A stretch of DNA of 7,837 nt, taken from Phycisphaerales bacterium. Its GTDB lineage: Bacteria > Planctomycetota > Phycisphaerae > Phycisphaerales > SM1A02. The position numbers and the translations under genes were made by a program. Below, piece by piece: positions 6,161 through 7,837 of the stretch (the stretch's first letter is position 1; each line of letters starts with the position of its first letter). Below the pieces are notes generated by a model. The model was not told where the DNA came from. It worked only from the letters and a program-made list of their open reading frames with translations, and did not search any database. The stretch spans positions 1 to 7,837 of the forward strand of contig SKZB01000107.1 of the NCBI GenBank assembly GCA_007127615.1, given 5' to 3'.

Positions 6161-6757
6161 ATGAACAGAAGAGATGCGATCAAAAAATCTGCTTTAATGG
6201 CCGGCGCCGTCCTGGCGGGCCCTTCCCTGCTTTCCCTGCTGCAATCCTGCCAGAGGACAGACCGTTTGAGCTGGCAGCCGCTATTTCTCAGTGAAGACCA
6301 GGCATTATTTATTTCTTCCTTCGTAGATACCCTTCTTCCGGCAACGGATACACCGGGCGGCCTCGACGTAAAAGCTGATATTTTCATTGATCTTGTTTTT
6401 GCTAAAACGTATGACAATGAAGCGCAGCAGCAAGTACGGAACGATATCGATCAGTTTAATGCGGATGCTAAAGAAAAATTCGGAGATGTATTTTCAAGAT
6501 TAGATCCCGAAAACAGGAGAAGATGCCTTCTTGATCATGAAAACGAATCCGGAAAATTCAGGAAAAGTGTGTGGGGAACGGCTGTAGGAGAAGAAGAACA
6601 ACCACCGGGTTTTTACAGGTCTCTCAAATCCATGGCGTTATGGGCTTATTTCAGTTCTGAAGAAGTTGGCAGGGAAATCCTCGTTTACGATCCGATTCCG
6701 GGAGAATACCGGGGATGCATCCCCTTGTCGGATGTGAGGAATTCGTGGGCACTTTAA
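6161..6757 (+). CDS. Gluconate_2-dh3 family small subunit with Tat signal
   Basis: The start is set at the ATG 6161, four bases after the dehydrogenase stop, giving 198 residues; an upstream in-frame ATG at 6122 would place 13 polar residues ahead of the export signal and overlap the dehydrogenase. The N-terminus has a twin-arginine signal (MNRRDAIKKS, with hydrophobic residues 11-27) ending at QSC, with Cys30 a possible lipidation site. The mature part contains LSEDQALFISSFVDTLLPATDTPG, typical of the Gluconate_2-dh3 family, and ends near YDPIPGEYRGCIPL, also a family hallmark. In such dehydrogenases this subunit carries the flavoprotein across the membrane through Tat and stabilises it. Substrate specificity is not determined by this chain. 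No cytochrome c gene follows in this window, so the electron acceptor must be encoded elsewhere. Confidence 0.9.
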   Translation: MNRRDAIKKSALMAGAVLAGPSLLSLLQSCQRTDRLSWQPLFLSEDQALFISSFVDTLLPATDTPGGLDVKADIFIDLVFAKTYDNEAQQQVRNDIDQFNADAKEKFGDVFSRLDPENRRRCLLDHENESGKFRKSVWGTAVGEEEQPPGFYRSLKSMALWAYFSSEEVGREILVYDPIPGEYRGCIPLSDVRNSWAL

Positions 6758-6811
6758 CATTACCCCGCTTATTTTTTCCAAAATTCTGTTCAACTATTAC
6801 CGCTGCTTTCA

Positions 6812-6840
6812 CTCACGTTCCAAACGTGAAATAACGTGAG
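6812..6840. repeat. Nested inverted repeat with three ACGT cores
   Basis: CTCACGTT (6812-6819) pairs with AACGTGAG (6833-6840). Alternatively TCACGTT (6813-6819) pairs with AACGTGA (6823-6829) over a 3-base loop. The two foldings exclude each other. There is no U run on either strand, so an operator or switch is more likely than a terminator. Confidence 0.45.
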
Positions 6841-7091
6841 TTCTGGATAAGGATGAAGATGAATGGAATTCAATCGTTTAATGCCGGTTATCTCTGTTGA
6901 ACGTCCAAATTCTGTTCAGGAATCAATTTGAGCTTGCGGCAAATGGTAAACCGAATCTGTAAAAGCATCTACCTGGAAAATTTTCATTTTTATTTTCAAG
7001 GTAACAATTGCGGCTCAAGGGAGAAATGGGTTTTTTGGGGCTGTACCGGCAGTTGGAAAATGTGCAGGAGAAAGGGAGGGGGGTAAATATC

Positions 7092-7126
7092 GAATACTGA
7101 ATAACGAATAACGAACGCCGAAGAAT
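7092..7126. repeat. Degenerate heptamer tandem repeat (GAATAAC type)
   Basis: Successive 7-base units GAATACT, GAATAAC, GAATAAC, GAACGCC and GAAGAAT run without gaps. Two units are identical and the others diverge towards the right. Confidence 0.55.
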
Positions 7127-7146
7127 CATTAAACTCAGGCGCCCCT

Positions 7147-7174
7147 CAATCAATAAATCAATAAATCAATAAAT
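7147..7174. repeat. Octamer tandem repeat CAATAAAT, three perfect copies
   Basis: CAATAAAT is repeated at 7151-7158, 7159-7166 and 7167-7174, preceded by a half copy CAAT and followed by the related CACTCAAT. It lies directly after the 3' end of the LuxR-type gene. Confidence 0.75.
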
Positions 7175-7185
7175 CACTCAATGAT

Positions 7186-7458
7186 TCATCTCATATCGCA
7201 AAATGGCCTCCCTGTTCTCCCGGCACCACGTTTCAAGGCTCCTGTGCAGTTCAGCCCCAGCTTTTTCTTGATGTTGCGGCGGTGGGTTTGAATGGTGGAC
7301 GGTTTGTTGCCTAGTTTTTGTGCTATTACCCGGCTTGGAATGCCCAAAGCTGCCAGTTTCACTACCCGGATCTCAGTATCCGTCAGGTAATAACAGCAGG
7401 CTTCCTCAAATGAGAATACAGGGTTTGTTTGTTTGTTTGTTTGTTCAGGTGATTGCAT
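7186..7458 (-). CDS. Small LuxR/GerE-type HTH regulator, probably frameshifted at its end
   Basis: This is a DNA-binding domain only, 90 residues from the ATG at 7458, which has GAGG nine bases upstream; other ATGs at 7476 and 7506 lack such a site. LTDTEIRVVKLAALGIPSRVIAQKL (25-49) and KPSTIQTHRRNIKKKLG (52-68) match helices 1-3 of the GerE HTH, including the recognition helix. No receiver or ligand domain precedes it, so how it is switched cannot be seen. Residues 6-12 are encoded by a (GTTT)5 microsatellite, so a change of one repeat unit would break the frame before the HTH. After about residue 74 the sequence (KRGAGRTGRPF) no longer looks like helix 4. A neighbouring frame gives ETWCRENREAILRYEMNH with stop at 7178, a more protein-like ending, so one base may be missing. 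Repeats lie at its 3' end and a long palindrome about 300 bases upstream. Confidence 0.75.
   Translation of the reverse strand: MQSPEQTNKQTNPVFSFEEACCYYLTDTEIRVVKLAALGIPSRVIAQKLGNKPSTIQTHRRNIKKKLGLNCTGALKRGAGRTGRPFCDMR
7423..7445. repeat. Tetranucleotide microsatellite (GTTT)5.75 inside a regulator gene
   Basis: Five full GTTT units plus GTT lie within the 5' coding part of the LuxR-type gene, between all candidate starts and the HTH. Four-base units change the reading frame when gained or lost, as in classic phase-variable genes. Confidence 0.85.
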
Positions 7459-7837
7459 GGTTTCATACCTCGTCATGATGGTTTTGAATGAATGTTTTTT
7501 CTGCAATGATGGTGACTGTCAACAACCCGGCCGCCCGTGCCTCTCCCCGTCGGCTGCAAACATTTCTCTTACAACAGGATTTACGAAAAGTGGAAATGTT
7601 ACAGAATATTTTATTTTTAATGAATGGTTTTACCGGTTGATGTGCAGGAATTATCAAAAGGTTAGTGATCTGCGTATCTCTTTTGTAAACAGATGGTGCT
7701 GCTCTGTGTCAAATCTGTACCGTTGACAACCCCGATACTTGGCAAATGTTTACACTGCGAAGTATTTCACGTAGTCGTGCTTCGTAGTGTAGTACCTGCG
7801 CCTATAAAGAGACACCCCCCTGCGCCCCCCTTTTTAG
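7459..7837. other. Noncoding stretch upstream of the LuxR-type gene
   Basis: No supported gene is seen; the readings here have no domain and poor composition. A TTGACA at 7516-7521 on the minus strand is a possible -35 box for the LuxR-type gene, but no matching -10 is seen. The right end carries a long palindrome (7751-7791) and two six-C runs followed by T5 at the window edge. Confidence 0.45.
7751..7791 (+). repeat. Long imperfect inverted repeat (hairpin)
   Basis: TACACTGCGAAG (7751-7762) pairs with CTTCGTAGTGTA (7780-7791) at 12 positions, one of them G-U in plus-strand RNA. Inside, CACG/CGTG (7768-7771, 7776-7779) extends the stem after a 5-base bulge around a TAGT loop. It has no U run downstream. 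It may be a repeat element, an operator or a structured RNA. Confidence 0.6.

Larger units (their letters stand above)
6758..7185. other. Noncoding stretch with nested palindromes and tandem repeats
   Basis: No convincing gene is seen. The contents, left to right, are a direct repeat AAATTCTGTTCA (6781-6792 and 6907-6918), nested palindromes at 6812-6840, G-rich runs near 7076-7083, a degenerate 7-base tandem repeat at 7092-7119, and an 8-base tandem repeat at 7151-7174. No clear intrinsic terminator follows the small-subunit gene. Confidence 0.6.

Noticed and set aside
5720..6417. Several minus-strand readings opposite the dehydrogenase and its small subunit
   Set aside because: They are antisense shadows without motifs.
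6923..7153. 76-codon minus-strand reading
   Set aside because: It begins in the tandem-repeat region, has low-quality composition and no motif.
7092..7174. CRISPR-like array
   Set aside because: The units are 7-8 bases and contiguous, without spacers, so these are simple tandem repeats.
7433..7726. Plus-strand 97-codon reading overlapping the LuxR-type gene
   Set aside because: It runs through the microsatellite and opposite the regulator start, with no domain.
7723..7750. Possible TTGACA promoter on the plus strand
   Set aside because: No matching -10 box at suitable spacing and no downstream gene in the window.

Overview
The window reads as an accessory stretch of a bacterium from the Bacteroidota/Balneolota-Rhodothermota part of the FCB group. 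Pointers are an NVEALA-like secreted peptide gene beside 6-bladed beta-propeller and thioredoxin-like lipoproteins, AT-rich translation starts mostly without Shine-Dalgarno sequences, and a GMC oxidoreductase paired with a Gluconate_2-dh3 protein. Phylum assignment is inference from gene families; no rRNA or tRNA is present to settle it.

Left block (1-2262, all minus strand, AT-rich): a four-gene cluster. In transcription order it is a six-cysteine NVEALA-like exported peptide (2262-1966), a thioredoxin-like lipoprotein that has lost its CXXC motif (1879-1340), a BF3164/TolB-like beta-propeller lipoprotein (1347-229, overlapping the previous gene by 8 bases), and the start of a TPR-type exported protein cut off by the window edge (203-1). 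A 15-bp stem-loop sits just after the peptide gene, and further stem-loops lie in its leader (2291-2391). The layout suggests high expression of the peptide with partial read-through into the envelope proteins. This is the best candidate for a poorly described system.

Centre: a stand-alone TMTC-like GT-C membrane glycosyltransferase module (3755-2421, minus). Divergent from it is a MNT nucleotidyltransferase antitoxin gene (3969-4288, plus), broken by a one-base deletion in an A8 run. Its usual HEPN toxin partner is missing and is replaced by about 160 bases without a recognisable gene.

Right block (plus strand): a two-gene operon encodes a GMC flavoprotein dehydrogenase with a CX5CX3C iron-sulphur-type motif (4450-6156) and a Tat-signal Gluconate_2-dh3 small subunit (6161-6757). 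Together they would form a periplasmic sugar or polyol dehydrogenase, but no cytochrome c subunit is in the window.

The final kilobase is mainly noncoding. It holds two families of short tandem repeats (7092-7174), a small minus-strand LuxR-type HTH gene (7458-7186) with a (GTTT)5 microsatellite inside its 5' coding part and a probable frameshift near its 3' end, and a long imperfect palindrome (7751-7791). The two suspected frameshifts could be true decay, slippage sites or sequencing errors; raw reads would decide.
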